This document shows, one piece after another, positions 8,872 to 19,006 of a stretch of 64,000 bases of DNA. The translations under genes were made by a program, and so were the position numbers. The stretch covers positions 1 to 64,000 of the forward strand of contig JACMLJ010000035.1 in NCBI GenBank assembly GCA_014379625.1, in the 5' to 3' direction. The notes beneath the pieces were generated by a model. It saw nothing but the letters and a program-made list of their open reading frames with translations. It was not told the origin of the DNA and did no database searches. The DNA comes from Ferruginibacter sp. (GTDB lineage: Bacteria > Bacteroidota > Bacteroidia > Chitinophagales > Chitinophagaceae). Every line of letters begins with the position of its first letter. The stretch's first letter is position 1.

Positions 8872-9744
8872 TTACAACTGTTCAATTTCTTTTGAAGCCT
8901 GGGCATATAGCTTTTCCTTTTTCAGGTTGTACCACCAATGAGGTGCAGTCTTTTTCATAAGGGAATCTATACCCCGCATACCGAAAAGCTTCCAGGCGCC
9001 ATTTAATTTACCTCCCAAATCGTTTTGTAAAGCACGGAGGCTCATGGCAAATCCACTTTCGATATATTCCATATGGTGCCAAAACCCGGCGGGCATAAAT
9101 AAAGTATCCCCATGTTCTAAAATTACTTCATATCCTTTTGCCAGCCGGGTTGCCGGGAAACTGTTATAGTCGAAATTTTCATAATACCTGGTGTAATTGG
9201 CCATACTTAGTACCTCCCAGGGCTTCCGGTATAATTTATACTGCTCCTCGTGCGGAAATAATAACACCCTTTTTTTTCCTATAAACTGTGTATGCAGTAT
9301 ATGACTCATATCTATATCAAAGTGCATGTGCGTTATGGATCCCTCTCCACCAACAAAGAGCATGGGGTACTTTTTTACATAACCTGTCATCAGGTGTACC
9401 GGCCAGGTAAAATCATTTACGAGGCCGGGTGCATGCTGAAATATATTAAATAAAAAAATTCTTAGTTCCAGTGGACCGGCTTTCACCAATTGCAGGTAAT
9501 CGCCAAACTTCATGTAATCATCAGCCTTATTAATGGTAGTAAAAGCATCACTTTTATTATTATTATACACCCCCACCCTGGTTTCACCCACTATAGCTAT
9601 AAAATAATCCCAGTTCCATTTGTGAAAACCCGGCCATTGTTTTGCCAACCCGGTTATAACCAAGGGTATTTTAGTATTGTAATATTTATTTTTGAAATCG
9701 GCGGATGAAATATCTTCTACTTTATCAACAAGACGTATCTGCAT
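8872..9744 (-). CDS. JmjC/cupin_8-type Fe(II)/2-oxoglutarate oxygenase-like protein
   Basis: 290 aa, similar in layout to FIH/JmjC hydroxylases of the cupin_8 family. The N-terminal segment PLVITGLAKQWPGFHKWNWDYF is typical. The metal triad is visible as His141-x-Asp143 (THMHFDID) and a distal His at 223/224 (MPAGFWHHMEY), and a positively charged stretch (GKKRVLLFP) follows the first strand as in 2-oxoglutarate-binding members. Substrate unknown; family members hydroxylate protein or RNA-associated substrates. The gene stands alone, read from its own promoter (TAAATTTG at 9771-9778). Confidence 0.85.
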   Translation of the reverse strand: MQIRLVDKVEDISSADFKNKYYNTKIPLVITGLAKQWPGFHKWNWDYFIAIVGETRVGVYNNNKSDAFTTINKADDYMKFGDYLQLVKAGPLELRIFLFNIFQHAPGLVNDFTWPVHLMTGYVKKYPMLFVGGEGSITHMHFDIDMSHILHTQFIGKKRVLLFPHEEQYKLYRKPWEVLSMANYTRYYENFDYNSFPATRLAKGYEVILEHGDTLFMPAGFWHHMEYIESGFAMSLRALQNDLGGKLNGAWKLFGMRGIDSLMKKTAPHWWYNLKKEKLYAQASKEIEQL

Positions 9745-9770
9745 ATTAATTCTTTAAAGCGGCTAAATTA

Positions 9771-9778
9771 CAAATTTA
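9771..9778 (-). promoter_or_regulatory. Bacteroidota -7 promoter element (cupin_8 gene)
   Basis: TAAATTTG on the minus strand matches the TAnnTTTG consensus and lies 27 bp before the start codon at 9744. No convincing -33 TTTG was seen. Confidence 0.4.
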
Positions 9779-9810
9779 AAGCCCATATGCTATATCATTT
9801 AGCTACATAA

Positions 9811-9862
9811 ATCTCCGGCACACGAAAGTCAAAATTCTGTCCTTTAGATATCTGCCGGAGAT
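9811..9862. repeat. Long-loop inverted repeat ATCTCCGGCA ... TGCCGGAGAT
   Basis: Perfect 10-bp arms (9811-9820 and 9853-9862) with a 32-nt loop, upstream of the cupin_8 promoter. The arm is nearly the same as that of the hairpin at 8656-8679 past the other end of that gene. It could be a regulator site or a REP-like element. The rest of 9745-10314 shows nothing else convincing; an open frame at 10048-10332 on the minus strand is not protein-like. Confidence 0.45.
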
Positions 9863-10314
9863 ACTTGTTTGAGGTACTTAACTTTACTAAAAAAACCCGT
9901 TTACTAACTGCCCCCTGGTGCTGATATTTTTAACAATGTAATTTATCGATGTAAATATACCTTAATGATGCTCAAAGGAAAATTTAAGTTTTATGGCAGT
10001 ATCCAAATTAATCGGAGCAATTTAAACTAAAGGAAAGCCCCTGAATTTCAAATGTGAAAATGAGAAAATGACTCAATTCCAGAGCGTGATACTGCATTAG
10101 GAAAGTGAGAACTTGTTGTCAATTTTTTGGCCCCAGCGCCTACGCAAGCTGCATTTGGAAAATTCCGGTAACATAAAAAATCACAAGTGTTGCTTTTACA
10201 AAAAAAAACTGATGATTCAAATAGGCTATCTTGCTTTTTAAATAAAAATGTACCCCGAAGCACCGGAAGACGATATCGTAAATCACTTGCTAAATGGTAT
10301 GGTAAACTAATTTT

Positions 10315-11391
10315 ATGGCAGTACATTTTCACCCGCTTACAGTAAAAAAGCTATTTAAAGAGACCGCGGATTGTGTTACTATTACTTTCGATATCCCTGC
10401 CGCGCTGAAAGATTTGTTTACTTATGAACACGGACAAAACATTACCCTGAAAAAAAATATTGACGGGGAAGAAGTTCGTCGTTCCTATTCAATATGTTCC
10501 GCGCCTTTTGAAAACGATTTAAGCATTGCGGTTAAAAAAATAGCAAAAGGCAAATTTTCAACTTATGCAAACGATCACCTGCAAAAAGGAGATGTGCTGG
10601 ATGTATTGCCGCCCACCGGCAGATTTAATACGCTTCTAAACAAGACGAGCAAAAAAAACTACCTGGCATTTGCTGCAGGCAGTGGTATCACACCAATTAT
10701 TTCTATTATTAAAACTACCCTCGCAACCGAGCCCGCAGCTTCTTTTACGATGGTGTATGGTAACCGCAGCAGGAACTCCATTATTTTTTTTGAAGAATTA
10801 GCAGGATTAAAAAACAGGTATATTGACCGGTTTAATTTTATCAATATACTTAGCAGGGAAAAAACGGAAACCGCTTTAAACTTCGGAAGAATCGATTCCG
10901 CAAAATTAACAGCATTACAAAAACTGATTGATTATAAAAGTATGGATGAAGCATTTATCTGTGGCCCCGGGGAAATGATTTTTACAGTAAGGGAATTTTT
11001 GGAAAAGCAGGGTGTAGATCAAAAGAAAATACATTTTGAATTATTTACCAGCCCGGATAACAGGGCGGGCGGTGGCGAGCAATCACCACTTGCCGAAAAT
11101 ACCGGGCCAAATAGCAGGATCACCATTCAGTTAGATGGCCGGAGTTTTGATTTTGACCTGGCATTTAACAGTGAAAGTGTTTTAGATGCCGCGTTAAAAC
11201 AGGGAGCAGATTTACCCTATGCGTGCAAAGGCGGAGTATGCTGCACCTGCAGGGCAAGACTTATTGAAGGGCAGGTGAAGATGGATGCAAATTATGCACT
11301 GGAAGCTGAAGAACTGGCAAAAGGATTTATCCTTACCTGTCAGAGTCACCCGCTAACCGGAAAAGTAGTGATAGATTTTGATTCAAGATAA
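10315..11391 (+). CDS. paaE: Phenylacetyl-CoA epoxidase subunit E (flavin/ferredoxin reductase)
   Basis: Electron-transfer subunit that passes NADPH electrons through FAD and a 2Fe-2S centre to the di-iron PaaA. 358 aa with an FAD-binding barrel (RRSYSICS, 55-62), a NAD(P)-binding domain (FAAGSGITP, 119-127; CGPGEM, 216-221) and a C-terminal plant-type ferredoxin domain whose ligands follow CX4CX2CX29C (Cys304, 309, 312, 342). It is about 7.7 kb away from paaABCD, same strand, with unrelated genes in between. The domain order and the paa genes nearby make PaaE much likelier than another oxygenase reductase. Confidence 0.9.
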   Translation: MAVHFHPLTVKKLFKETADCVTITFDIPAALKDLFTYEHGQNITLKKNIDGEEVRRSYSICSAPFENDLSIAVKKIAKGKFSTYANDHLQKGDVLDVLPPTGRFNTLLNKTSKKNYLAFAAGSGITPIISIIKTTLATEPAASFTMVYGNRSRNSIIFFEELAGLKNRYIDRFNFINILSREKTETALNFGRIDSAKLTALQKLIDYKSMDEAFICGPGEMIFTVREFLEKQGVDQKKIHFELFTSPDNRAGGGEQSPLAENTGPNSRITIQLDGRSFDFDLAFNSESVLDAALKQGADLPYACKGGVCCTCRARLIEGQVKMDANYALEAEELAKGFILTCQSHPLTGKVVIDFDSR

Positions 11392-11468
11392 AGCAGGCTG
11401 TGTACGGAACCAGGTTTGGCATTAGTAAGATAATTTCTTTGTTATCCCACTTATTATTTCTTTTCCTT

Positions 11469-11837
11469 TTAAAAATAGGGATTGCGATCACCAACCATAC
11501 GTGTTGGTTTTATGGGAACGGCCAACTGGATTGTAAACTTACAAAATCTTTTTTTTCTCCTGCTTATTTGTACAATATCACCATTGCTTAATGCCAGTGA
11601 ACTCCTGTTAAATACTTCGCTTACATACATCCTGTTAACCAGGTGGGTTCTGTGAATGCGGCAGAATAACTCCCCCGGTAACTGATCTTCGAACCATTGT
11701 AAAACCTTGGCCACCAGTAGTGGTTGTTCGTTACTAAAATAAATTTTGCTATAGCTGCTACTGGCCTCTACCCGGATAATATCCTTTACCAACACCAGTT
11801 TTCCGCCCTTATTGGTAGGTATTAACAAATGTTGCAT
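11469..11837 (-). CDS. Stand-alone LytTR DNA-binding protein
   Basis: 122 aa, consisting almost only of a LytTR domain: KLVLVKDIIRVEASSSYSKIYF, then CRIHRTHLVNRMYVSEV and GDIVQISRRKKRF. No receiver domain is attached, unlike AlgR/AgrA-type regulators. It lies 35 bp upstream of the 1352-aa secreted protein's stop codon side (same strand, downstream of it), so the two may be cotranscribed. Targets unknown. Confidence 0.85.
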   Translation of the reverse strand: MQHLLIPTNKGGKLVLVKDIIRVEASSSYSKIYFSNEQPLLVAKVLQWFEDQLPGELFCRIHRTHLVNRMYVSEVFNRSSLALSNGDIVQISRRKKRFCKFTIQLAVPIKPTRMVGDRNPYF

Positions 11838-11872
11838 TTTTAATGGATTAGTTGATTTTTGACAAATCAGGT

Positions 11873-14800
11873 TTATTGCACCACATTTATTGGAGCCTTT
11901 AAAACCAATCCGCTACCTGCTTTTACTTCACAGGAACCCTGAACGGTTAAAGCTTTTTTATTTACAAATTGCCTGTTTCCTGTTTTGATTGTACCGTTTA
12001 TTATCAGTTTACCTATTGTGGAAGGAAAAAGACTGCCGCCAAATCCATCGGGATTATTACTGGGCGTTGTTGAGATACCATTGCCTAAACTAAGGGTACT
12101 ATTGATGCCAAAGTTATAGGGGCAACTTATTGCCTGGCTGGTTGTACCTAAAGGCGGATCAACTATTTCTAATATCCCCCCGGTAAAATTAAATGATTGC
12201 ATGCCTGGTGCAGCTTCAAAAAGAAACAAACCTTCAGGCATTGCTGTTTCATTAATGCCGGTATTACCATCTACCATTAACTTACCCCCGGTCATGTTAA
12301 AAGTACCTGATGGGTAGAATTTTATTCGCCCCTGAACAGCAATGGTGCCATTTAAAATATTAAGCGTGCCATAGTTGTCCAAAAAATTCGCCCCGTCATC
12401 TGGTTGTCCAATATTAAGTGTAGCCCCCGCATTGTTGATGGTAAGTGTTCCCCCGTTGTTTATTCTTACGGCGCGGCAGGTAATTGAAGTATCTATCGTA
12501 ACGGTATGGCCTGCACTGACTATTAATGAATCGCATATACCAGGCACTACACCTTTGCTCCAGATAGCCGGATTTTTAAAACTACCACCCGAAATGGTTG
12601 TGTTGACACAATTGTAATAGACAGGCAGGGTGCAATTAATTGAAATAGTGTCTCTAAAACCATTATACTGAATAAACGCCTGGGCAAAACCTTCCGCCTG
12701 TGGAGTAAATGTATTAAGTAATGCATCATAAGTAACCATTGTTGGTGGGTCAATTGTAACCTGGATATTATTATCATTTGCAGGTAATCCTACCCAGGCA
12801 TTACTATATTTAACTTCATAATGAGGATAAAAAGGAGTTCCTGCTATCTGTTCAGAAACCTCAGGGGTTACCCGTAAACCCTGTAATGTTGCAAGGTTGC
12901 TCACAGATAAGCTAAGGGTATCAATATAAGCAGTAGTTCCCGCGGGTTTATCATAAATCGCCATAGCCCAAAGCTGCTGGCTACCTCCAAAAGCCGGATC
13001 TGCTTTCATTGTGACCTGTTGTATTGATGACCGCTGAAATACAAGAGAATCAGTATTTTGGAAATGAATTTTTATATAAGCCAAGTTAACGGTATCCTTT
13101 AAACGGAATTGTACCTGTAAAGTGCTGTCGGCAAAAATACCGGCAGCTCTTAACGGACTTGTGATAACTATTTTGCTTGTATCGTAGAGTGTAGGCCCAA
13201 GGCTTACGGGTGTCATAGGCATCGATGGTCGGGAAACTACGCCTGGCTCATCATCTCCATTTGCCGGAATAATATCCGCAAAAGCGATATTACTTAAATT
13301 GGTATTTAACAGATCCAATACTCTTTCCCCTACATCAGGACGTGATAACATACCACTATGCCATGCATTTATACCAGATGTGTTATAAAATTTGGTAATA
13401 TGGGGCAGGGTTTCAGACTGTCTTGCCAACTGGCTTGCCAATGGAACTACCAGGTCACCATCTCCTAAAAAGTTAGGAAAAGTCTTTTGAGCGCTATACC
13501 ATTCTAAAAAAGCCGGGCCTCTTGCCAGCGTGGTTAAATTTAAAATACCCGTGAGTGTATTTTTTGTTGGGGGTGGCAGGATGGCCCTTGCTGCTTCAAG
13601 CACCTTAATCAAAAGGTCAAAATATTTATCAAGATCCGCCAGTGTAGAAGCCGTTTGGCCGCTTATTAAATCCACATCCCCTGCAATCATATGATATTTT
13701 ACAGGGGTTGCGATCATTTTTATTCCCCCGGCACTTTTAGCTACAGATAAATTACTTACCGCGGGGGAAGCATCAAATTTTGTTACAGCGCTGGAATTAT
13801 CAGGTAAAACAAAATCAAAAGGCATTGGTAAATCCGGGTATCGGATATAGAATTGATATAAAGGCTCCTGGATCCAGGCCGGCGCCTCAGGTAAAAACTG
13901 GTGAACCGCATCTCCAACCGGTGAGCCATGATGTGGTGTATTTATGGTAATGAGCTTGTGTACAAAGCCCTTTCCATAATTATTGTATTTATATTTGGCA
14001 GCATCATCCGCATAGTATTTATCCGCCCTGTACCTTATGACCGATCTTAGCATAATTCCCCCCATACTATGGCAAACATAATCTGCCTGGTTAGCGGCAA
14101 AACCCTTTTTTCTTATTTCATCTATATTTCCCTGTAAAGAGCTTAACGGGGGTGTATTGGGCAAATCTCCACCAATCATAGTTATGGCATTTTGGATAAA
14201 AGCAGCTCTTCCATCCATCTTCATGGCGTGTATATGTTTAAAAAGGTTACTGGAAACAAAAGGAATATTGGTAGTATGCGAAAAGGCATCCCATGCCTCC
14301 GGGTAACTTGCCAGCCCATGTACGAGTACGGTAGGGGGCCTTACCACCCGTACTAAAAAATTAACAGAATCTTTTGTGTTATTCATATAAGTTACCTTCA
14401 CTTTTACGGTATCCTTTCTTTCCGGTGCATGGGAATATATACTTGTACTGGTTAAGCTAAAGTCTTCAGGAGCAACATACCAAAACCAATATTCGCCCTT
14501 GCTGGTAGAATCTGTTCGGTTGACTTGTGTGCCTGTGCCGCTGTTTGCTTCGTTAGTGTATTTCGAAAGAAGTAAAGTATCCGCCTTCTTTAACCGCCCA
14601 AACAACGTACTCTTACTGCCGTCAAAACTTTTAATGCTTACTTCTACATCCTTGTAAACCGGTATAGTATCATTCGCACGCCTTATTTTCATATATAACC
14701 TGGATACGCCGTCGGCTACTACCCCTTTCGGTTTTGGGCCTGTTATAGGAAAGCTGTTATCCCAAACAAGGTTTACCGTTATCCGTTTGTTTTTTTTCCA

Positions 14801-15931
14801 GATTGCTACCCCATTAGTTGAAGCCAGCAAAATTCTGCTGTTTTTAATATCTGCGGCAATACCGGTGATATTATTGGATGGCAGGCCATCGCTGTTTGTG
14901 AGCAACTCGTACGAACCGCTGGAAGAAACAGTGCCACCGCTGTATATCACAAGGCCATTGGTAGTACCTATATAAATATTCCCCTCATCATCCCCCGTAA
15001 TTGCATTAAAATTAACCGTGGTACCCGGGGGGAAAATTGAAATCATATTTACACTTGTCCATACGGCTCCTTCTTTTACCACTACCCCGCCGGAAGCCAA
15101 TCCAATCCACTGCCTGCCTTCAGAATCGAAATAAATTGCATTTGCCCTGAAACCTGCAGGAAGTTCAGGAACATTTGTGTTATCGTACACTCCTAAAAAT
15201 GTTCCGTAACTGCTAAGAGGATGGTATCTGAGTATTTGGCTTTTGTTGAAATTCTGGCGCACACCCACCCAACATTCATCTTTATTGCCGCCAATGGAAA
15301 TGCATATAGGTAAACCGGCAAGGTTTGAATTTACGTAAGGGAAAACCTGTAACCCATTTGTTACTTTGGTAAAATAATCCGTAGTTGCATTCAACCCCAC
15401 CGATATGCCGCCGGCTCTAGCACTGCCAGCTGATACATATGTACCCTGTGCCGCCCAAATTTTTGGGAGTGTCGGCAACACATTTACACGATTGGTATCT
15501 ACCCATAATGACTGTACGTTGCGTGAGGTAAGCCCTCCTCCCGGAGTATTACTATAAAAGCTTGAATCTCCATAAGGGGACGGAAAATAATTAATGCCCC
15601 CGGCAAGATTTGAAGCGGGAACTGTGTTGGGCTGGCCAGATTGTGCAATCCATATACCCCCGTTTTTATCAGGTTTAATATCATTTATAAATAGATTGTG
15701 AAACAGAGGTAATTCTTCCCAGGCAAAAACGAGTGGACTAAACCTATATAAGCCCATTCGTTGTGTGCCTGCGTATATAAAACCATCTTTCCCAATACCA
15801 ATTGTTGTAAACGCATTAGTCCTGAAAGTGGAAGTATTAGACATATTAAAAAGCTGAAAATCAGGATTTTGAGCATTTGTATGGGCAAAGGAAAGCAGCA
15901 ATGTAATAATTCCGGTAATTTTTATCTTCAT
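11873..15931 (-). CDS. Secreted protein with two-component-type propeller, lipase-like alpha/beta hydrolase and G8-like C-terminal domain
   Basis: 1352 aa. Signal peptide MKIKITGIITLLLSFAHTNAQ; residues 40-385 are beta-propeller repeats like those before hybrid sensor kinases (DDEGNIYIGTTNGLVIY, NNITGIAADIKNSRILLASTNGVAIW); about 530-770 is an alpha/beta hydrolase with the oxyanion segment TVLVHGLA (about 535-541) and nucleophile elbow CHSMGG (Ser622); Ig-like region; from about 1135 a G8-like, parallel-beta stretch (SGGSFKNPAIWSKGVVPGICDSLIVSAG). It resembles PGAP1-type esterases with added sensor-like repeats. No standard type IX sorting domain is seen at the end. Divergent from the histidine kinase gene to its right. 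Substrate unknown. Confidence 0.8.
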   Translation of the reverse strand: MKIKITGIITLLLSFAHTNAQNPDFQLFNMSNTSTFRTNAFTTIGIGKDGFIYAGTQRMGLYRFSPLVFAWEELPLFHNLFINDIKPDKNGGIWIAQSGQPNTVPASNLAGGINYFPSPYGDSSFYSNTPGGGLTSRNVQSLWVDTNRVNVLPTLPKIWAAQGTYVSAGSARAGGISVGLNATTDYFTKVTNGLQVFPYVNSNLAGLPICISIGGNKDECWVGVRQNFNKSQILRYHPLSSYGTFLGVYDNTNVPELPAGFRANAIYFDSEGRQWIGLASGGVVVKEGAVWTSVNMISIFPPGTTVNFNAITGDDEGNIYIGTTNGLVIYSGGTVSSSGSYELLTNSDGLPSNNITGIAADIKNSRILLASTNGVAIWKKNKRITVNLVWDNSFPITGPKPKGVVADGVSRLYMKIRRANDTIPVYKDVEVSIKSFDGSKSTLFGRLKKADTLLLSKYTNEANSGTGTQVNRTDSTSKGEYWFWYVAPEDFSLTSTSIYSHAPERKDTVKVKVTYMNNTKDSVNFLVRVVRPPTVLVHGLASYPEAWDAFSHTTNIPFVSSNLFKHIHAMKMDGRAAFIQNAITMIGGDLPNTPPLSSLQGNIDEIRKKGFAANQADYVCHSMGGIMLRSVIRYRADKYYADDAAKYKYNNYGKGFVHKLITINTPHHGSPVGDAVHQFLPEAPAWIQEPLYQFYIRYPDLPMPFDFVLPDNSSAVTKFDASPAVSNLSVAKSAGGIKMIATPVKYHMIAGDVDLISGQTASTLADLDKYFDLLIKVLEAARAILPPPTKNTLTGILNLTTLARGPAFLEWYSAQKTFPNFLGDGDLVVPLASQLARQSETLPHITKFYNTSGINAWHSGMLSRPDVGERVLDLLNTNLSNIAFADIIPANGDDEPGVVSRPSMPMTPVSLGPTLYDTSKIVITSPLRAAGIFADSTLQVQFRLKDTVNLAYIKIHFQNTDSLVFQRSSIQQVTMKADPAFGGSQQLWAMAIYDKPAGTTAYIDTLSLSVSNLATLQGLRVTPEVSEQIAGTPFYPHYEVKYSNAWVGLPANDNNIQVTIDPPTMVTYDALLNTFTPQAEGFAQAFIQYNGFRDTISINCTLPVYYNCVNTTISGGSFKNPAIWSKGVVPGICDSLIVSAGHTVTIDTSITCRAVRINNGGTLTINNAGATLNIGQPDDGANFLDNYGTLNILNGTIAVQGRIKFYPSGTFNMTGGKLMVDGNTGINETAMPEGLFLFEAAPGMQSFNFTGGILEIVDPPLGTTSQAISCPYNFGINSTLSLGNGISTTPSNNPDGFGGSLFPSTIGKLIINGTIKTGNRQFVNKKALTVQGSCEVKAGSGLVLKAPINVVQ

Positions 15932-16235
15932 CTTAAAATAATTGAGTTAGCTGGTAAGTAATCCGTATCCGGGTGAAATAATGGGTAAAGTAATCTTTTT
16001 TAGTATATGATTTAAAATGGGCATGCCTAACCGTTAGGAGCGCATTGTGTGATTGATGATATTAATACGAATGTCGGCTTTTAAATCATTCAGCGATAGG
16101 ATAATAAATAAATATCATGTTTATCAAATATTCAATTAAAAACATCTAATCATCAATACTTAATTTGTAGTACATTGTAGGATTGCGCAATAATGGGGTT
16201 GTATACCAGTAAAAGGAAATAGTCGTTATACCAAG
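15932..16235. other. Divergent intergenic region
   Basis: 304 bp between the divergent propeller/lipase gene and the sensor kinase gene. AT-rich; it must hold both promoters, but I found no clear TAnnTTTG element, palindrome or RNA. Confidence 0.5.
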
Positions 16236-18164
16236 ATGAAGCCATATCACTGCCTGTTTTTCATTTTAATACTTGCCGGCTTTTCATGCCTGTCGCAGAC
16301 AAAAACCATCGACAGCTTGAAAAAGAATATTCAGCAGGCTGCAGGTGCCGGCGAAAAACAACAAGCGATATTATCACTATGTGAACTGGGGTATATTCTT
16401 CATCCCGATACTTTAATGGCCTATGCAGACAAGGCCCTGAAGACAGCCCGGGAACAAAAGAATTTACAGGATGCCGTAAAAGCGATGTATTATAAATCCT
16501 GTGCCCTTACAACAAAAGGATTGATCGATTCTTCTCTTTCTATGGCCAATCAATGTCTCGAAATATTATCGGACCGGGTGACCGACCCTTTGCTGCAGCT
16601 GCATCTTTTCAATCAAAAAGGGCGTTGCTTTATGCGAAAGAACCAATATAAAGAAGCAATTGAAATGGGCTACCGCACAATAAGCGGCGCCGAAACCATG
16701 AAGGATACTTTATTGCAGGTAAAAGGTAAAACTTTGATTGGATGGGCTTATCTTGAAATGGGGCAAACCAGCGAGGCATTAGCCTGGCATTTAAAAGCGC
16801 TTCAAACTACTTCAGATACACTGCTGCTGGAAAAATACGGAATACTTTTCGCAAACCTGGCATTGAATTATAACAGCCTTGGCAAACAAGATTCGGGGTC
16901 TTTTTATATTGCCAAAGCCATCGCTTACTCCAGGAAACATGAAAATCTTTTTGCCTTATCCAATTCACTTGCCATACAGGCCCAATTATTTGTAAGATCG
17001 GGAAAAGGCGGCCTGGCTGAAGCGCCCTTAAAAGAAGCCGTGGAAATAAGAAAACTTATTGGTGATCCGTTTTATATCGTATCAGATATAGGACAGCTTG
17101 GATTGTATTATGCACAAAACGGCCAGCCCGAAAAGGGCATCGCCATTTGCCAGGAAGGTATCGCAATCGCAAGGGAATATAAAATTGAGTCAAAGCTTTT
17201 TTTCCTCTACAGTTCATTGGGGCAAAATTACAGGGCAATCGGAAATTTTGCAAAATATGCGTCCGTGCTCGAAGATATTATTGCAATTAAAGATTCAGTA
17301 TACCGAAAGAATTCTGCTTCATCATTAGCCGAAATGCAAACTAAATATGAAGTGCAGAAAAAAGAATTTACGATTGTTCAACAGAAATTAGACCTGGTAA
17401 CCAAAAATTACTGGCTATATGGTTCGGTAATACTTTCTTTACTGGGCATTGCATTGTTCTTTTTACTTTTTCAAAATTACCGTAAACAGCAAAAAACAAA
17501 AATGAACCGGATGCTGCGGGAAGAAAAACTGTCAACCGGCAAATCAGTTAAGGAAGCGGAAGAGAAAGAACGGAAACGCATTGCGGCGGATTTGCATGAT
17601 AACCTGGGGGCCTATGCCGCATCCATTGTGGCCAACCTTGATAATATTACGGTGGCACATACTGATATCGAAAATGTGACCGCATTGAGGGAGTTACGCA
17701 GTAATTCACTGTCCATTGTTTCACAATTGGGAGATACCATCTGGGCCCTAAAAAAAGAGGCGCTTTCGCTAACTGCCATCAGCGACCGGTTAAAGGTACT
17801 GATTCAAAACATTGAGGCAAGTTACCCCTACATAAGAATGGATGTGCACGAAAAAATTACCAATGATACTTTGTTGCCACCCTCACAGGCATTTCATCTT
17901 TATCAAACCATACAGGAGGCTTTAATCAACGCTTTGAGGCATAGTGATTGCGGGCAAATAACCGTACTATTTGAAAGTGAAGAGAACTGGAAAATAAGCA
18001 TCTGCGATAATGGGAAAGGAATTTTAAGTAAGAACGGAAATCACCGGGAAGGAAATGGAATGCTTAATATGAAGAACCGCTGCAAAGAAGTGGGCTGGTC
18101 CCTTGAATGGCGTACCAATGAAAGCAAAGGCACCCGGGTTGTTATTTCATCCGCTACAAAATAA
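16236..18164 (+). CDS. TPR-containing sensor histidine kinase (NarL/HPK7 type)
   Basis: 642 aa. Signal peptide with possible lipobox (AGFSCLSQ), then TPR repeats to about 380 that should lie outside the membrane, one transmembrane helix (about 392-412, YWLYGSVILSLLGIALFFLLF), a short coiled coil, a HisKA_3 dimerisation domain with the phospho-accepting His454 (ERKRIAADLHDN), and an ATPase domain (EALINALRHSD, ICDNGKGI, GNGMLNMKNR). The response regulator gene starts 77 bp downstream; the two form one system. The signal is unknown; the neighbouring secreted protein read in the other direction is a possible target. Confidence 0.93.
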   Translation: MKPYHCLFFILILAGFSCLSQTKTIDSLKKNIQQAAGAGEKQQAILSLCELGYILHPDTLMAYADKALKTAREQKNLQDAVKAMYYKSCALTTKGLIDSSLSMANQCLEILSDRVTDPLLQLHLFNQKGRCFMRKNQYKEAIEMGYRTISGAETMKDTLLQVKGKTLIGWAYLEMGQTSEALAWHLKALQTTSDTLLLEKYGILFANLALNYNSLGKQDSGSFYIAKAIAYSRKHENLFALSNSLAIQAQLFVRSGKGGLAEAPLKEAVEIRKLIGDPFYIVSDIGQLGLYYAQNGQPEKGIAICQEGIAIAREYKIESKLFFLYSSLGQNYRAIGNFAKYASVLEDIIAIKDSVYRKNSASSLAEMQTKYEVQKKEFTIVQQKLDLVTKNYWLYGSVILSLLGIALFFLLFQNYRKQQKTKMNRMLREEKLSTGKSVKEAEEKERKRIAADLHDNLGAYAASIVANLDNITVAHTDIENVTALRELRSNSLSIVSQLGDTIWALKKEALSLTAISDRLKVLIQNIEASYPYIRMDVHEKITNDTLLPPSQAFHLYQTIQEALINALRHSDCGQITVLFESEENWKISICDNGKGILSKNGNHREGNGMLNMKNRCKEVGWSLEWRTNESKGTRVVISSATK

Positions 18165-18241
18165 CCCCGGCTTTTAAACAAAGGCCGACTACTACAAATT
18201 GATTATTTTATCTCACTTGCGCATACCTTAATTTTATTTTT

Positions 18242-18910
18242 ATGAATGTCAGGATAGCCCTTACAGAAGATAACAATGTGAACCGGAATACTTTTATGCA
18301 AAAGATAAAGGGATACCCGGAACTACACCTTGTTTTTTCAGCCGAAAACGGGCATGAATGCCTGGAAGAATTAAAGGGCCTTCCGTTGCAACTGTTACCG
18401 GAAGTGATTTTTATGGACCTGGAAATGCCTGAAATGGATGGTATTGAAGCCATTCAAATAGCAAAATCATTGTATACCCGGATACATTTTATCGTGCTCA
18501 CTGTTTTTGATGATGATGAAAAAATTTTTGAAGCCATAAGGGCGGGCGCTTCGGGTTATTTGCTAAAACATGAACCCGCAGGCGTTATTAAAGATGCCAT
18601 TGTAAATGTGCTGGAATTTGGCGGCGCCCCAATGAGTCCCGCCATAGCCCGCAAAACCATGCGCCTGCTCAGTAAGTCTTCCCCCGAAAAAGAAACCTAT
18701 ACTGATTCCACCCTGCCAAAAATAATTACTGAGAGAGAGCAGGAAATATTGCAGCACCTGGTAAATGGCTGGGATGCCAAACGCACTGCTACGGAACTTA
18801 ATTTAAGTGTATTGACTGTTCGTAAGCATATTGCCAATATATACACCAAATTGCACGTAACTTCCAGGGCCCAGGTGATTTCATTGGCCCATAAAAATAA
18901 ATGGGTGTAA
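18242..18910 (+). CDS. LuxR/NarL-family response regulator
   Basis: 222 aa. Receiver domain 1-125 with acidic pair Glu9/Asp10, phosphorylation site Asp59 (VIFMDLEMPEMDG), Thr87 and Lys109; C-terminal LuxR helix-turn-helix about 158-215 (ITEREQEILQHLVNGWDAKRTATELNLSVLTVRKHI). It is the partner of the kinase directly upstream. DNA targets are not shown by the sequence. Confidence 0.95.
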   Translation: MNVRIALTEDNNVNRNTFMQKIKGYPELHLVFSAENGHECLEELKGLPLQLLPEVIFMDLEMPEMDGIEAIQIAKSLYTRIHFIVLTVFDDDEKIFEAIRAGASGYLLKHEPAGVIKDAIVNVLEFGGAPMSPAIARKTMRLLSKSSPEKETYTDSTLPKIITEREQEILQHLVNGWDAKRTATELNLSVLTVRKHIANIYTKLHVTSRAQVISLAHKNKWV

Positions 18911-19006
18911 ATTTTTTATAGTTACCAGTACCCCTTCTACTACAGATTTTGTATAAACTCTCCCACGGCCAAAAAGCAGGCATTCCCTTTATTTCAAACC
19001 TTTATT

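Noticed and set aside
8490-8960. Overlapping short frames on both strands past the DUF2461 gene
   Set aside because: No protein-like composition, no start signals; treated as intergenic.
10048-10332. 94-codon minus-strand frame before paaE
   Set aside because: Cys/Ser/Phe-rich, no recognisable feature, overlaps the paaE start.
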